From: Pseudomonadota bacterium
GTDB taxonomy: Bacteria; Desulfobacterota; WTBG01; CAIYCZ01
Length of the DNA: 6,195 bases
Reading direction: 5' to 3'
Assembly (NCBI GenBank): GCA_026388865.1
Contig: JAPLIX010000137.1
Location: 1-6,195 of the forward strand
This document shows positions 1-6,125 of this stretch, in pieces. Position numbers and translations under genes: made by a program. The number at the start of each line of letters is the position of its first letter. The stretch's first letter is position 1. A model generated the notes under the pieces. That model was not told where the DNA came from. It did not search any database and saw only the letters and a list, made by a program, of their open reading frames with translations.

Positions 1-5
1 TTTTC

Positions 6-881
6 TTATTTCAGTATCTCACAAAGCGCAGTTATAACCTGTTCCTGTTCATCATCCGTCAAGCCGGGATACATGGGCAGTGAAAAAATCTCCTGAGCCG
101 CTTTTTCAGTGTGCGGCAGGTCGCCGTCCCGGTAGACGAAATGCTGGTAGCCAGTCATCGTATGGATAGGCCAGGGATAACTGATATTTACCAGGATATC
201 CCGTTTCTTTAGTTCGTCAATGATCCTGTCCCTTTCAGGATGCCGGCAGACATAGAGATAATACGCATGGTCATTGCCGGCCATTGTCTTGGGAAGTGTC
301 AAACCCGTATCTGCAAGCATCCGGTCATAGCGCTCTGCAAGCTCTTTTCTCCTGGCAATATACTGAGGAAGATGTTTGAGTTTGCCACGCAGTACAGCAG
401 CGTGCAGCTCATCAAGTCGTGAATTATAACCATGCTCCTGAGCGTAATAGGTTTTTTCCATGCCGTAAAAACGAAGCCGCATGAGCTTCGCATGTAGAAT
501 CTCGTCATCCGTAACTACCATGCCGCCATCACCATAACCGCCGAGAATCTTGGTGGGATAAAAGGAAAAGGCTGCTGCATCAGACATGGAGCCGGCCTTC
601 CTGCCTTTAAATAGTGCCCCGTGGCTCTGAGCGCAGTCCTCACGTTCGGCAACATCAAGCACCCGATCCATATCAACGCACTGGCCATATAAATGTACCG
701 GCAGTATACATTTTGTCTTCTCAGTTATGGTCTGTTCTATCAGGGTCGTATCCATTAGATACGTTTGCGGATCAATATCCACAAATCGTGGCACAGCTCC
801 TGTTGAAACAATTGCCGAAACTGTAGGCACGGCAGTATTGGAAACCGTAATAACCTCATCCCCTTCACCGCAGTTTTGCAA
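6..881 (-). pseudogene. 5'-truncated second copy of the DegT/DnrJ/EryC1/StrS sugar aminotransferase
   Basis: This open frame matches the intact aminotransferase at 2682-3782 from about its residue 74 to the C-terminus, with roughly 43 substitutions in about 285 aligned residues (about 85% identity, counted by hand). Homology starts near base 870. Beyond it the sequence is abiEii, and the only start is a TTG at 879-881 inside the abiEii 3' end, with an in-frame TGA a few codons upstream. The missing part includes the SGT phosphate-binding motif (residues 59-61 of the intact copy) and the N-terminal arm. The PLP lysine in SFYPTK, the EDCAQ aspartate and GYNSRLDE remain. Six residues before EDCAQ (YGLKVL in the intact copy) are lost through an 18-nt in-frame deletion. 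I infer a non-functional remnant. The otherwise open frame suggests recent truncation. A short product cannot be excluded, but no good ribosome site is visible. Confidence 0.88.
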
Positions 882-1713
882 GCTGATTCAAGAACAACTC
901 TGTGCCCCATAAATTAAGTGACGGCTGTTCATGGTGCCGCACAAAACGCCGTACATCTTCGGCGGTTGCCTTCCAGTCCAGAGCTGAGATCTTCTGTTTA
1001 AGTTCGGCCCGAACCCAGTCTATATCCGCTGCGATGTTCTTTCCCTGCCATAGCCCAACCTGGTTCAAGGCTGATGATAAAAATTCAAAATTGATGTCCG
1101 TATTAAGGCTGGTGTACCAGAGAAAATCATACCAGTCACGGCCTTTAACATACTCCCGACAAAGTAACGCGTGGATTTTTCCAGCGAACATGCTGGCTGT
1201 ATCCTGCGTTGTTACCGATGAAATAAACGGGAAATCCAGATATTTTATTTCCAGACGGCTGCCAGATGGCGGATTCGTGTCAACCTCAAGTTTAATGCGA
1301 ATTTTTCGCAGAGTCCTGGTTTGTCCCGCGTGATTAAATTGAATACATTTGCCGATGGAATCATCCTTAAGAAATGCATTTTTAACCGCACCATCTGTCT
1401 TGGAACGATCGGTGACTTCACTATGGTAGCCATACGCTGCAAGTTCATCAGCCATCGCTTGTAAATGCGGTTTAAGTTCAAAATTCTGATCAGGATGCCG
1501 AAGAATAAAATCCATGTCCTCAGAAAACCGATTCAATCCATGGAAGATACGCAGACAGGTGCCGCCTTGAAAGGCAGCATGCTTAAAAAAGTCTGTTCGA
1601 CCTAAGGCCGCCAATGCCACCTCCTGGGTGATCTCCCTGATAGCCTGTTCTTCTTCAATTTCTGACGTGCATTTGTAAGAATTGAGTCTTTCTTGAATCA
1701 GCTTGATACTCAT
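865..1713 (-). CDS. abiEii: AbiEii-family nucleotidyltransferase toxin of a type IV toxin-antitoxin system
   Basis: A 282-aa protein of the AbiEii/AbiGii nucleotidyltransferase toxin family. Visible signatures are the GG(T)xL motif at residues 50-54 followed by RFSEDMDF (62-69), whose acidic pair D66/D68 would bind metal. Next come a KLEVD segment (141-145) and the family's GKIHALLCREYVKGRDWYD block (178-196) with K179, R192, D193 and D196. Family knowledge: the toxin uses NTPs to modify cellular RNA or protein targets, arrests growth and can abort phage infection. AbiEi neutralises the effect without stable complex formation. The ATG overlaps the abiEi stop as ATGA (1710-1713), so the genes are probably translationally coupled, toxin second. 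Length and C-terminus look complete. The TGA at 865-867 lies exactly where homology to the sugar aminotransferase begins, so the last codons may have been set by the joining event. Confidence 0.93.
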   Translation of the reverse strand: MSIKLIQERLNSYKCTSEIEEEQAIREITQEVALAALGRTDFFKHAAFQGGTCLRIFHGLNRFSEDMDFILRHPDQNFELKPHLQAMADELAAYGYHSEVTDRSKTDGAVKNAFLKDDSIGKCIQFNHAGQTRTLRKIRIKLEVDTNPPSGSRLEIKYLDFPFISSVTTQDTASMFAGKIHALLCREYVKGRDWYDFLWYTSLNTDINFEFLSSALNQVGLWQGKNIAADIDWVRAELKQKISALDWKATAEDVRRFVRHHEQPSLNLWGTELFLNQLAKLR

Positions 1714-2351
1714 AAGCTTAAATCCCTCTGCAGGCCTTTAATGAACGTTTGAATCCGGCGGCTCCGGTAGTTATCCGACAGCAAACGCAAACATTCAGCA
1801 GATAGACCCTCTAATTCCTGGGGCTCTACACGCAGGCTCTTGACGACCGGTTCAAGTCCTTCCCAATTTCGCTTATAAACATAAACATAATCGGTCAACG
1901 CTTTAAACGGCGAAGCCATCAGAAAGATATTGCCGCTTTCGTCAATAAATCTCTCAACGCCAGCGTAAAAAATATTTTGCGGCACACGCTTATAGGTAAA
2001 CAGCCCTAACGGAGTTTTAAAATCCTTTGAATCCTTCAGGCTCACACTGGTACAGGCGTAAACGGCTTCTGGAATCCAGTTGTGATAGCTCAAAGCTGAT
2101 TCCAGACTGATATATGATGGGTAGCCATACACCTGCTGGGCAATGGAGTATGTGTTGATGGGTTTTTTTCGATATTCAGGAGCCAGGCAGTACAGCCCGC
2201 GGCGGATATTGATGATTTCTCCATGGGCAATGGTACGTTTAATCAGGGCGTGCCTGCTGTTATCGCCTCCCGGCAATAATACCGACACATCCCGGCTGGA
2301 AAACAATCCGCTGGGAGCTTTATCGAAAAATTGTCTCGTTAGCCTGTTCAT
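1710..2351 (-). CDS. abiEi: AbiEi-family antitoxin and transcriptional autorepressor
   Basis: A 213-aa protein recognised as an AbiEi-type antitoxin by its layout and partner. Residues 1-60 look like a winged helix-turn-helix (LTRQFFDKAPSGLFSSRDV, then a basic RHALIKRTIAHGEIINIRRGLY wing). These are followed by the typical YCLAPEYR stretch and the ISLESALSYHNWIPEAV segment near residues 95-111. Family knowledge: AbiEi represses its own promoter through the N-terminal domain and counteracts the toxin through the C-terminal domain, acting in the cytoplasm. It is first in a two-gene operon, with a 4-base overlap onto abiEii. The ATG at 2349-2351 lies just downstream of a strong promoter with two matching inverted repeats, which fits autoregulation. 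The ribosome site is weak (AGG, 8 nt from the start) and the predicted leader is very short, about 15 nt. The subfamily assignment is less sure than the role. Confidence 0.9.
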   Translation of the reverse strand: MNRLTRQFFDKAPSGLFSSRDVSVLLPGGDNSRHALIKRTIAHGEIINIRRGLYCLAPEYRKKPINTYSIAQQVYGYPSYISLESALSYHNWIPEAVYACTSVSLKDSKDFKTPLGLFTYKRVPQNIFYAGVERFIDESGNIFLMASPFKALTDYVYVYKRNWEGLEPVVKSLRVEPQELEGLSAECLRLLSDNYRSRRIQTFIKGLQRDLSL

Positions 2352-2372
2352 GGGGGATACCTATAAATATCT

Positions 2373-2401
2373 TATATACTGTCAAATTATGACAGTATCA
2401 A
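2373..2401 (-). promoter_or_regulatory. Predicted sigma70-type promoter of abiEi-abiEii
   Basis: On the minus strand TTGATA (2401-2396, 5 of 6 to consensus) and TATATA (2378-2373) are separated by exactly 17 nt. An AT-rich perfect palindrome at 2404-2419 lies directly upstream, where an UP element would sit. Transcription would start near 2366, giving a leader of about 15 nt before abiEi. A perfect TTGACA at 2385-2380 is an alternative -35 but has no good -10 at normal spacing. The operator at 2376-2398 fills the spacer and touches both boxes. Confidence 0.72.
2376..2398. promoter_or_regulatory. Operator 1: perfect 9-bp inverted repeat over the abiE promoter
   Basis: The arms ATACTGTCA (2376-2384) and TGACAGTAT (2390-2398) are perfect reverse complements around a 5-bp spacer. 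The site covers the whole interval between the -35 and -10 boxes, so a bound protein would block RNA polymerase. AbiEi proteins are known to repress their own operons by binding paired inverted repeats, so AbiEi is the natural ligand. That binding is inferred, not seen. Confidence 0.82.
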
Positions 2402-2403
2402 GA

Positions 2404-2419
2404 AAATTTTATAAAATTT
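2404..2419. promoter_or_regulatory. AT-only palindrome upstream of the abiE -35 box
   Basis: AAATTTTATAAAATTT is a perfect 16-bp palindrome of A and T only, beginning 3 bp upstream of the -35 box. Its position suits an UP element or an intrinsically bent or easily melted segment between the two operators. An AT-rich palindrome can also occur by chance, so the regulatory role is only suggested. Confidence 0.4.
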
Positions 2420-2443
2420 CCCCAAAATAAGTTTTTTTTCAGT

Positions 2444-2464
2444 AACTGTCATCTGTCGACAGTT
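2444..2464. promoter_or_regulatory. Operator 2: second ACTGTC-N7-GACAGT inverted repeat
   Basis: The arms AACTGTC (2444-2450) and GACAGTT (2458-2464) surround a 7-bp spacer. The core ACTGTC-N7-GACAGT is the same, with identical spacing, as the core of operator 1 (2378-2396). The two sites share no spacer sequence, which argues for selection on the half-sites. Centres are 67 bp apart, about six and a half helical turns, with the AT palindrome between them, so looping or bending by a cooperative repressor is possible. Confidence 0.75.
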
Positions 2465-2499
2465 TATATGAAATAATAATAAAACATCCCAAGTGAACC

Positions 2500-2621
2500 A
2501 ATTGCAAAAGTAACATGTATTGCGACTGCTTCGTCATCAATGAACAGAAACACGCACAAACATCGTGCATTGTCATTGCGGGCAAAGCGCGGCAATCCCG
2601 TTACTGAATACTTTTGCAATT
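2500..2621. repeat. 122-bp MITE-like element with 13-bp perfect terminal inverted repeats
   Basis: AATTGCAAAAGTA at 2500-2512 is the exact reverse complement of TACTTTTGCAATT at 2609-2621. The interior carries smaller hairpins: GCAC/GTGC at 2554-2568, and ATTGC/GCAAT at 2575-2596 with CGGG/CCCG overlapping its right side. The segment GTCATTGCGGG...GGCAATCCCG resembles palindromic intergenic repeats I recall from many bacterial genomes, but I could not search for it. It encodes no protein. No clear target-site duplication is seen at the edges. It may be a non-autonomous transposon remnant or a dispersed palindromic repeat. It lies between the aminotransferase stop and the abiE promoter. Confidence 0.62.
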
Positions 2622-2681
2622 ACCTCATTGTATACCAATAAATAGACTACTGAATTGAGCACCGATGGAAAACTGTTATAG

Positions 2682-3564
2682 TTATTTCAGTATCGCATAA
2701 AGCGCCGAAACGACTTGTTCCTGTTCATCATCAGTTAATGAGGGATACATGGGCAGAGAAAATATTTTACGGGCAGCTTTTTCAGTATGAGGGAAATCCC
2801 CTTCCTTGTAGCCAAAAGACTGGTATCCGGACATTGTATGAATGGGCCAGGGATAGCTGATATTGACAAAGATGTCATGCTTTTTCAGTTCTTCAACGAT
2901 CCTGTCCCGCTCAGAGTGCCGGCAGACATAGAGATAATACGCATGGTCATTGCCGGCCATTGTTATGGGAAGTATCAAATCTGTATCCGCCAGCATCCGG
3001 TCATAACGCGCTGCAAGCTCTTTTCTTCTGGTGAGATAGCAATCGAGATGTTTGAGCTTGCCACGCAATATAGCGGCGTGCAGTTCATCAAGCCGGGAAT
3101 TATAACCATGTTCCAGGGCATAGTAGGCTTTCTCCATGCCGTAAAAACGCAGCCGCAAAAGCTTCTTATACAGTGCTTCGTCATCGGTAATAACCATGCC
3201 GCCATCACCATAGCCGCCGAGAATCTTGGTGGGATAAAAGGAAAAGGCTGCTGCATCGGACATGGAACCTGCTTTTTTTCCCTTAAACACTGCCCCGTGG
3301 CTCTGAGCGCAGTCCTCAAGAACTTTCAGCCCATAGCGTTCAGCAAGATCACGCACTCGGTCCATATCGACGCACTGGCCATACAAATGCACCGGCAGAA
3401 TGCATTTTGTCTTCTCAGTTATGACCCGTTCTATCCGGGTCGTATCCATAAGGTACGTTTGCGGATCAATATCAACAAACCGGGGAGCCGCGCCTGTTGA
3501 AACAATTGCCGAAACTGTGGGCACGGCAGTATTAGAAACCGTAATAACCTCTTCTCCTGCACCG
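2682..3564 (-). repeat. Direct repeat, upstream copy (pairs with 6-870)
   Basis: The last 883 bp of the intact aminotransferase gene align with 6-870 in the same orientation, the 18-bp length difference being the deletion in the downstream copy. Identity is uneven: the stretch around the PLP lysine codons (near 3213-3256 and 539-582) is identical for about 44 bp, while other parts differ at many positions. The two copies flank the MITE-like repeat and the whole abiE operon. Confidence 0.88.
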
Positions 3565-3782
3565 ATGCCAAGAGCTTTCAGGCCGAGAAACAGTGCGTCA
3601 GTACCGCTGTTGACTCCTAAGCCGTACCGAACACCACAGTAACCGGCAAATTCCTGCTCAAATAATTTGACGTTTTCACCCAGTATCAGAGTGCCGGATT
3701 CAACCACCTTCTTTACCGCGGCAAACACCTCTTCTTTTTCCTGTTCATATTCCCTGAGATAGGCCCACACTCTTATGGTCAT
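2682..3782 (-). CDS. PLP-dependent NDP-ketosugar aminotransferase (DegT/DnrJ/EryC1/StrS family)
   Basis: A full-length 366-aa member of the family that transfers an amino group, normally from glutamate, to a keto-sugar nucleotide in the cytoplasm. Visible elements are SGT (59-61, phosphate binding), EDCAQ (156-160) with D157 expected to contact the PLP ring nitrogen, SFYPTK with the Schiff-base lysine K186 followed by GGYGDGG, and GYNSRLDE (226-233). The opening VWAYLREYE and the LYGQCVDMDRV stretch resemble deoxysugar aminotransferases of antibiotic clusters such as DesV and EryCI. A 3-amino product is therefore my first guess, with a 4-aminotransferase role the alternative. The ATG at 3780-3782 follows the ketoreductase stop by 5 nt. 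A GAGGAA ribosome site (3791-3796) lies within the end of that gene, so translation should be coupled. Its last 288 codons or so are duplicated in the remnant at 6-870. Confidence 0.93.
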   Translation of the reverse strand: MTIRVWAYLREYEQEKEEVFAAVKKVVESGTLILGENVKLFEQEFAGYCGVRYGLGVNSGTDALFLGLKALGIGAGEEVITVSNTAVPTVSAIVSTGAAPRFVDIDPQTYLMDTTRIERVITEKTKCILPVHLYGQCVDMDRVRDLAERYGLKVLEDCAQSHGAVFKGKKAGSMSDAAAFSFYPTKILGGYGDGGMVITDDEALYKKLLRLRFYGMEKAYYALEHGYNSRLDELHAAILRGKLKHLDCYLTRRKELAARYDRMLADTDLILPITMAGNDHAYYLYVCRHSERDRIVEELKKHDIFVNISYPWPIHTMSGYQSFGYKEGDFPHTEKAARKIFSLPMYPSLTDDEQEQVVSALYAILK

Positions 3783-3787
3783 GTTTT

Positions 3788-4673
3788 TTATTCCTCTTGC
3801 GCGGCTTTTCGCAACCGGTGCAGTACGGTCGCATCGGATAAAAGATTTTGCATAAAAACCTGATACCTGTTTTGTTTGATTGCATCAAAGACACTTTGTA
3901 AGAAAACAGCAAAACTGTCAGTCGGCGGCGTTTTTATGCTTTTGTTTTGGTTTTGTGAACGAACTTTCAGCTCATTCTCCATGTCTGACGGGGGAGTGAA
4001 AAACCGGTCGATATCAACCGACATCCCCGGCCCCAGGATGTTTATACAGTTACGGTACTCGGTATTAAAATCAAAATGGCCAACCATTGAGCGTCCGCCC
4101 GGATATATTGCCAGCATGCTGAATGAGGTATCAACGCCGGTAGCGGCGCTTCGTGTGCAAACCCGGCAAAAGACCTCATCGGGTTCGTCATCAAAAAAAA
4201 GTCGTCCCGGGCTGACGGCGTACGGGCCAAGATCCCAAAGAGCGCCGCCACCCAGATGCCTTTGATAACGGAAATTATCTGCGGGCAGTGGGGGAAAAGA
4301 AAACGATACCAGCAACCTTGTCGGACGGGTCGCTGCCTGCAGGAAAAGATCACATGCCATCTGTATTTGTGGATGCCAGGCATAGACGGTTGCTTCCGCA
4401 AGACAGAGATTTTTTGCACGGGCAAAGGGCCTGTTCCGCCCATTCAGCGTGGCTGCTGTTGACAAGAGAGATATAGACGAGGTCAGCGTTACTTCTGGAA
4501 ATGGCATCAGCATAGTCGTTGAACACGGTCCCATTGTATGCCGCTTCAGCTAAAAGGCCGGACGCAGAGCTGCGCGAGGCAATATCGATGCTGCTGATAC
4601 CTTCAATTTTTCTCAACGCTGGCAAAATCCTTTTTTTTACGATTGCCGAGTAACTAATAATCAGGATGTTCAT
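3788..4673 (-). pseudogene. Gfo/Idh/MocA-family NDP-sugar ketoreductase, disrupted by deletion and frameshift
   Basis: Two minus-strand frames together form one oxidoreductase. The N-terminal half (ATG at 4671-4673) gives MNILIISYSAIVKKRILPAL, a Rossmann start, and runs to the SHAEWAEQAL helix near 4425. The second half resumes one frame over at ARAKNLCLAEATVYAWHPQ near 4423 and continues through GGGALWDLGPYAVSPGRLFF to TAA at 3788-3790. In relatives a block of about 25-30 residues follows EQAL and holds the (E/D)KP motif with the catalytic lysine. That block is absent, so this is a real internal deletion as well as a frameshift. The first glycine of the dinucleotide loop also appears as serine (IISYSA). 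Relatives such as SpnN and KijD10 reduce the 3-keto group after 2,3-dehydration. The start follows the dehydratase stop by 9 nt. Inference: no active enzyme is made. An assembly error would have to delete dozens of bases. Confidence 0.85.
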
Positions 4674-4682
4674 GAACAATTC

Positions 4683-6125
4683 TCAGTGTTTAAAACCGAT
4701 ACAGGCAAGCAGGGTGCGGGCATCAATATTCATGTACCCGTGTTTTAGAAATTCCATCACCTGCCCCAGGGTCATCCAGATATAATTTTCCGGGAGGTCA
4801 ATCTTATCGGACTCTTTAAGCTCAATTACCATATTACGATTGAGGAAATGATAAAACCTCCCCCCCTCTTCGGACTGGATGACGCTGTAACGAATTTGTT
4901 GGGGAGCGGCATTAAGAAAATAATCAAGAAAAGGGATGTGGTACCCATGCTGACGTTTAAAGTTAACAGCGGAACATGAAACAGTCGGAGCGATTTCAAT
5001 GATATCAATATTGCCGGGTTCGACTTTTGCCTGCATGAGAAAATGCAGCACACCGTTTATTTTTCTGGTAATAAACCCGAGCAGCCCCTGTTGAGGTTCT
5101 TTTAATAAAGGCTGGGTCCAGCTGAACACTTCCCTGGTGCCGGCCTCAACAGAAACCGCAATGACAGAAAACAGGGGGTGCTCTTCATGGGATATTTCCC
5201 TATCTGTCCGCTTCCATTGTTTAACATTTTTCAGGGGAATCCGCTCAACCGTAATGTGATATTTTGTTTTGAGCTCGGTAAACCAGCTGATTATTTCATC
5301 CGTAGTATTGCATGCATTACCACAAAATGAATCCATCAGGCTCCGAGAGAAATCGTCAAGACTGCTTGTATGCAACTCATGCATCATATCATCAATGGAC
5401 TGTTCCCGGGAGACATCACTGGTCGGCATCGGAACACAGGAAAGAACAGTGCGCGCATCCATATTGACAAAATTATCTTCTTTGAGAAGTTTTTTTATCT
5501 GACCCAGCGTGAGCCAGCAAAAGTCATTAAAAATTTCAATATCATGATCTACCTCTACGATCATGTTCCGGTTACGCTTGCGCAAAAATCGGCCGGCCTG
5601 TTCCGTCTGCAGCTGGTCAATCAGAAAACGCGCGTTGCATCTTTCAAAGAAATATTCAAGATACGGCGGAAGACGCCCCCCATGGACCTGCGTAAAATTG
5701 CTCTTTGTTGCCTGTACCGTTGGCGAAAGCTGGAGCAGGTTTACATTTCCCGGCTCCATTTTGGCCTGCATGAGAAAATACGGGATGCCGTCAAATTTTC
5801 TGGTTATGATCCCGAGGATTCCTATCTCCGGCTGGTTTATAATCGGCTGTTCCCAGCATTGCGTCGAGCCAAAGTTTGTATTTATACGAATACCCTCGAT
5901 AGTGAAAAAACGCCCTGAAGCATGTTTGAGATTCTGCGTTTCTTCTTCAAAATACCATTGCTGGAGAGATGAAAAGGGAATCTGCTCTACAAAAAAATGG
6001 TTTTCTTGCTTTTTGCGGGCAAACCAGTTCTTAAACGCTTCGGTGCTCTGAAAGCGGTTGTGCTCGGTGAGCGCGGAGAGCAGAAAATGTTTTGCAGGTG
6101 AAACGGATTTTATAGGTTGACTCAT
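4683..6125 (-). CDS. NDP-4-keto-6-deoxyhexose 2,3-dehydratase, two-repeat form
   Basis: A 480-aa protein of the hexose 2,3-dehydratase family (EvaA/TylX3/SpnO type). It removes water from NDP-4-keto-6-deoxyglucose, giving an unstable 3,4-diketo-2,6-dideoxy sugar nucleotide. Two homologous halves are plain. QPIINQPEIGILGIITRK (93-110), FLMQAKMEPGN (117-127), NRNMIVEV (185-192) and NMDARTVLSC (221-230) recur as QPLLKEPQQGLLGFITRK (338-355), FLMQAKVEPGN (362-372), NRNMVIEL (429-436) and NIDARTLLAC (466-475). A divergent linker of about 50 residues joins them. The length matches the family and no gap or broken motif is seen. The ATG at 6123-6125 fits the domain start, but no clear ribosome site precedes it. 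It is the first gene in the window of the dehydratase-ketoreductase-aminotransferase run, 9 nt ahead of the ketoreductase start, so the three are probably one operon. Confidence 0.94.
   Translation of the reverse strand: MSQPIKSVSPAKHFLLSALTEHNRFQSTEAFKNWFARKKQENHFFVEQIPFSSLQQWYFEEETQNLKHASGRFFTIEGIRINTNFGSTQCWEQPIINQPEIGILGIITRKFDGIPYFLMQAKMEPGNVNLLQLSPTVQATKSNFTQVHGGRLPPYLEYFFERCNARFLIDQLQTEQAGRFLRKRNRNMIVEVDHDIEIFNDFCWLTLGQIKKLLKEDNFVNMDARTVLSCVPMPTSDVSREQSIDDMMHELHTSSLDDFSRSLMDSFCGNACNTTDEIISWFTELKTKYHITVERIPLKNVKQWKRTDREISHEEHPLFSVIAVSVEAGTREVFSWTQPLLKEPQQGLLGFITRKINGVLHFLMQAKVEPGNIDIIEIAPTVSCSAVNFKRQHGYHIPFLDYFLNAAPQQIRYSVIQSEEGGRFYHFLNRNMVIELKESDKIDLPENYIWMTLGQVMEFLKHGYMNIDARTLLACIGFKH

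Larger units (their letters stand above)
2352..2681. other. 330-bp intergenic region between the aminotransferase and abiEi
   Basis: This gap holds, in the direction of transcription, about 60 bp of plain AT-rich sequence after the aminotransferase stop, the MITE-like repeat, a short AT-rich spacer, operator 2, the AT palindrome, and the promoter with operator 1. I found no convincing rho-independent terminator behind the aminotransferase: there is only a weak AACT/AGTT stem near 2670-2682 and no following T run. Read-through into abiE is therefore possible. Confidence 0.6.

Noticed and set aside
902..1333. Plus-strand open frame of 143 codons opposite abiEii
   Set aside because: The opposing frame contains all the AbiEii motifs in order. 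This one shows no protein-like pattern and no promoter.
2143..2430. Plus-strand open frame running from within abiEi through its promoter
   Set aside because: It overlaps the abiEi start, the promoter and both sides of operator 1, and its predicted product has no recognisable features.
2430..2440. Run of eight T residues on the plus strand near operator 2, considered as a terminator
   Set aside because: No hairpin precedes it on the plus strand, and on the minus strand it reads as A residues, so it does not fit an intrinsic terminator in either direction.
2500..2621. The inverted-repeat segment as a small RNA or CRISPR-like unit
   Set aside because: There is only one unit, no repeat-spacer periodicity and no promoter or terminator pair. 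Terminal inverted repeats fit a MITE-like element better.
2665..2685. Possible terminator after the aminotransferase (AACT/AGTT stem)
   Set aside because: The stem is only four base pairs, AT-rich, overlaps the stop codon region, and has no following T run on the transcribed strand.
2787..3500. Plus-strand open frame of 237 codons opposite the aminotransferase
   Set aside because: It is antisense to a well-supported gene, shows no recognisable domain, and a similar but fragmented frame appears opposite the second copy, as expected of a shadow of conserved codons.
5370..6051. Two overlapping plus-strand open frames (182 and 162 codons) opposite the 2,3-dehydratase
   Set aside because: They lie wholly within the dehydratase coding region in antisense, have no ribosome site or domain, and arise from codon composition.
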